Positions 62,099 through 64,000 of a stretch of DNA of 64,000 nucleotides are shown piece after piece. The notes under the pieces were generated by a model that saw only the letters and a program-made list of their open reading frames with translations, searched no databases and had not been told where the DNA came from. The stretch comes from Hyperoplus lanceolatus (Eukaryota > Chordata > Actinopteri > Uranoscopiformes > Ammodytidae). Each line of letters opens with the position of its first letter. Position 1 is the first letter of the stretch. The DNA lies in the NCBI GenBank assembly GCA_026929865.2, contig CM049397.1, positions 27,231,198 to 27,295,197 of the forward strand, given 5' to 3'. A program made the translations under genes and the position numbers.

Positions 62099-62099
62099 A

Positions 62100-62255
62100 A
62101 TGGGGCTGGCCCATGGGCTAAGGTGCTGATCTTGAACCATGACATTTGCCGGTTCGCATCTGGCTTCAGACCTTTATTGCATGTTGTTCCCAGTCTCTCT
62201 CTCTGGCAATTTCCATCTATCTAAGCTGCCGGTTTCAATAGAGGCAAACTTTCCC
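62100..62255 (+). mobile_element. tRNA-derived SINE fragment (second family)
   Basis: A tRNA-like head has box A-like cccatgggctaaggtgc and box B ggttcgcatct (62151-62161), followed by gacctttattgcatgttgtt and a pyrimidine stretch (cagtctctctctctgg). This is the order of a common fish SINE whose body reads 'gacctttgctgcatgtc...ctctctc'. It is degenerate and lacks a clear tail. A different family from the SINE at 5808. Confidence 0.6.
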
Positions 62256-63340
62256 CCCATGAAGTTATATAAACACAGAAATTGGTGTTTGTGTTGTTTT
62301 AAATCATATTTCTGTGATATTGTAGATGTCCAGTCAAAGAGACACAGAATTGAGTTGTTTTTGAAGTTCTAGTTTTTTTTCTCCCATAACTTGCCATACA
62401 ATAGACTTTGCTTTTGGTGGCTCCAAATCTACATCTTAAGGCTACTCAGGGATTTCTATTTTTCCAGAATGAAAACCTTGCCTGTCTGTTCCAGGTGACT
62501 GCTGGTCAGAATAATCACGGTATTGTTCGGTCCCCGGCATTAAAAACAGCTTGTGGATGTCATCATACACACACACTAAAAAAATGAAATAAAAACAAGC
62601 TGCAGGTCGTGTTTTGTAGGTAGTGATCTCAGATGGCAATAAGGACTTTGACCAATGCACACCTATAAAAGGCACCCAGTGGTAAAGAGGTTTTATCGAG
62701 GCCCTCCTCTTTTCGCTTGGTTCCCCAGTGGAACCTGACAAAACTGCCATTTGAGGGATTGTCAGGCCCATCATTTGAGCCCATAATACAGGCAAACCTA
62801 GACATCCTAACATGAAGCCAGCGCTCATCTTGGCCGTCGTGATCACATCTAGTAAACTAACAGTGAAGTCCATCAAGGTCGGACTGTGTGCTTTTAGAAC
62901 TGTAATTACATCCAGGTAACTTACCCCGACAGACCTCTATGAATCAGTACACAGCTTCCACACGGCACGTATCACACAAGCAGCTGTTCCAACACATGCT
63001 GCTCAGCCATCAGCCCTTATGTGTGGCTGTTTATATAGGCCTGGAGGCCTTTCATATCACTGCAGACAAACGCAGGCCCATATGGACCAACCAATAAAGA
63101 CCTAACCCCGACACAGACATATGACCTTAATCTCCCAAACATGGAATGTAGCAAGGAAGAATTTAACAATATAAAAACACAACAAAGCAAATGTACACTT
63201 AATCACTTGGACCACAACTGCTAAACATTCCTGATCTGCTGTTAATAAAAGGCTCAGCTTCATTATAGAGAGTGACTTGTGTCCATCCACACTCTAAACC
63301 GGCAAAAACTGCATACAGTATTAATGACAATTACTTTTAG
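62256..63340. other. Intergenic, no gene seen
   Basis: A 144-codon minus-strand ORF at 62442-62876 has no recognisable domain, so it is not called as a gene. Confidence 0.4.
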
Positions 63341-63351
63341 CTTTATTTTGT

Positions 63352-63640
63352 CAGTTTACAAGAAGATAATGTGATTGAGTAGTTTTAAAACAGGCCAACT
63401 AAATATTTCTTAAGCTATTTGAGACAACCCCAGTAAAACATCATGATTCATGTCCAACACCAACGTTCAGTGGCCTTGCAGGAAGTAATATGTCCTATAT
63501 CTAGTAAGGCAAAAAGCGATGGTGTGGAGGTTGGAGTGGTGGGTGGGCATCTGCCATGTTTGCTTTTTGGCTTGTTTGTCAGACAATTTACAAGAAGATA
63601 ATGCGATTGAGTAGTTTTACAACTGACAAACTAACGTTAT
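63352..63640 (+). repeat. Imperfect direct duplication, period about 235 bp
   Basis: The phrase tttacaagaagataatgtga with attgagtagttttaaaac (63356 on) recurs as tttacaagaagataatgcga with attgagtagttttacaac (63588 on). Each is followed by a related 'gtgggtgggc' segment (63540 and 63669). Confidence 0.75.
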
Positions 63641-63779
63641 GTTATCTTGAGCCTTCTGTTGTGAAAGGTGGGTGGGCTTGTGACACGTCTGACTTCATGC
63701 AGCAAGCTAGAGTTTGGGTCCTGTGACTAAATATTTGTAAGATTTATGACAATTCTATTATCTTCAACTGTACTATCTT

Positions 63780-63925
63780 TGTGTGTACAGCTAATAAGCT
63801 AATGTTGGCATGCTAATGGAAAATTTAGATGTAGAGCATGATAAAAAAAAACAGCTGCTAAACATCAGGATGCAAGTGTTATCATTGTGGGCATGCTAGC
63901 ATGCTGATGCTAACTTTGAGAAAAA
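63780..63925 (+). repeat. Dispersed fish repeat fragment ('gcatgctagcatgctgatgctaac')
   Basis: Blocks tgtacagctaataagctaat, gttggcatgctaatgg, gtgttatcattgtgggcatg and ctagcatgctgatgctaact have the order of a very common teleost dispersed repeat (from general knowledge). No coding capacity is seen. Confidence 0.5.
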
Positions 63926-64000
63926 GCAACTATAACCACAATCTTTCCATTAACTTAAACCTGATTTAACAGTTGGTTTGGTTAGCAGAAAAGTTTTGAT

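Noticed and set aside
62442..62876. A 144-codon minus-strand ORF with a hydrophobic N-terminal part
   Set aside because: No recognisable family. Its start lies in unremarkable intergenic DNA. Kept only as a point for homology search.

Overview
The window looks like nuclear DNA of a ray-finned (teleost) fish. The evidence is a spliced gene with GT-AG introns, many (CA)n/(GT)n and (CT)n microsatellites, tRNA-derived SINEs and TTAA-flanked and hAT-type elements of kinds familiar from fish genomes, and two vertebrate genes recognised by their proteins. No prokaryotic operon, CRISPR array or rRNA is present. The species cannot be named from the sequence.

Layout. (1) Positions 1-7250, plus strand: the 3' third of a cytosolic threonyl-tRNA synthetase gene (tars1-like). 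Seven exons join in frame to 252 residues plus stop, covering the end of the class II catalytic core and the anticodon-binding domain. The 5' exons lie left of the window. Its introns carry a 524-bp TTAA-flanked MITE, a ~212-bp tandem repeat and a tRNA-derived SINE. (2) About 7.25-55.8 kb: a 49-kb gene desert with no recognisable host coding exon. It holds microsatellites, several MITE families, stretches that look like conserved non-coding DNA (unproven), and at 36.9-39.5 kb a nested mobile-element complex. (3) 56437-57228, minus strand: the intronless gene gas1 (263 aa, two 10-cysteine modules, GPI anchor signal) in a CpG-rich block with a GC-rich promoter region to its right. (4) 58-64 kb: non-coding sequence with a second SINE and simple or dispersed repeats.

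The two genes have unrelated jobs: tars1 charges tRNA-Thr in the cytosol, while gas1 encodes a cell-surface co-receptor of the Hedgehog and GDNF systems. Flanking deserts are typical of developmental genes such as gas1, so the 49 kb probably holds gas1 enhancers, but that is inference.

The most unusual object is at 36882-39468. It is an LTR-like element (TGTAACCGG...CCGGCTACA, 4-bp target duplication CTTG). It contains two short exon-like blocks separated by a perfect GT...AG interval, and then, 222 bp further on, the same two blocks joined without the interval, with 88/88 identical bases. It appears to keep an unspliced and a spliced version of the same transcript side by side. A 1684-bp hAT element with an exact 8-bp target duplication and a BED-finger remnant later inserted into the unspliced copy's intron.
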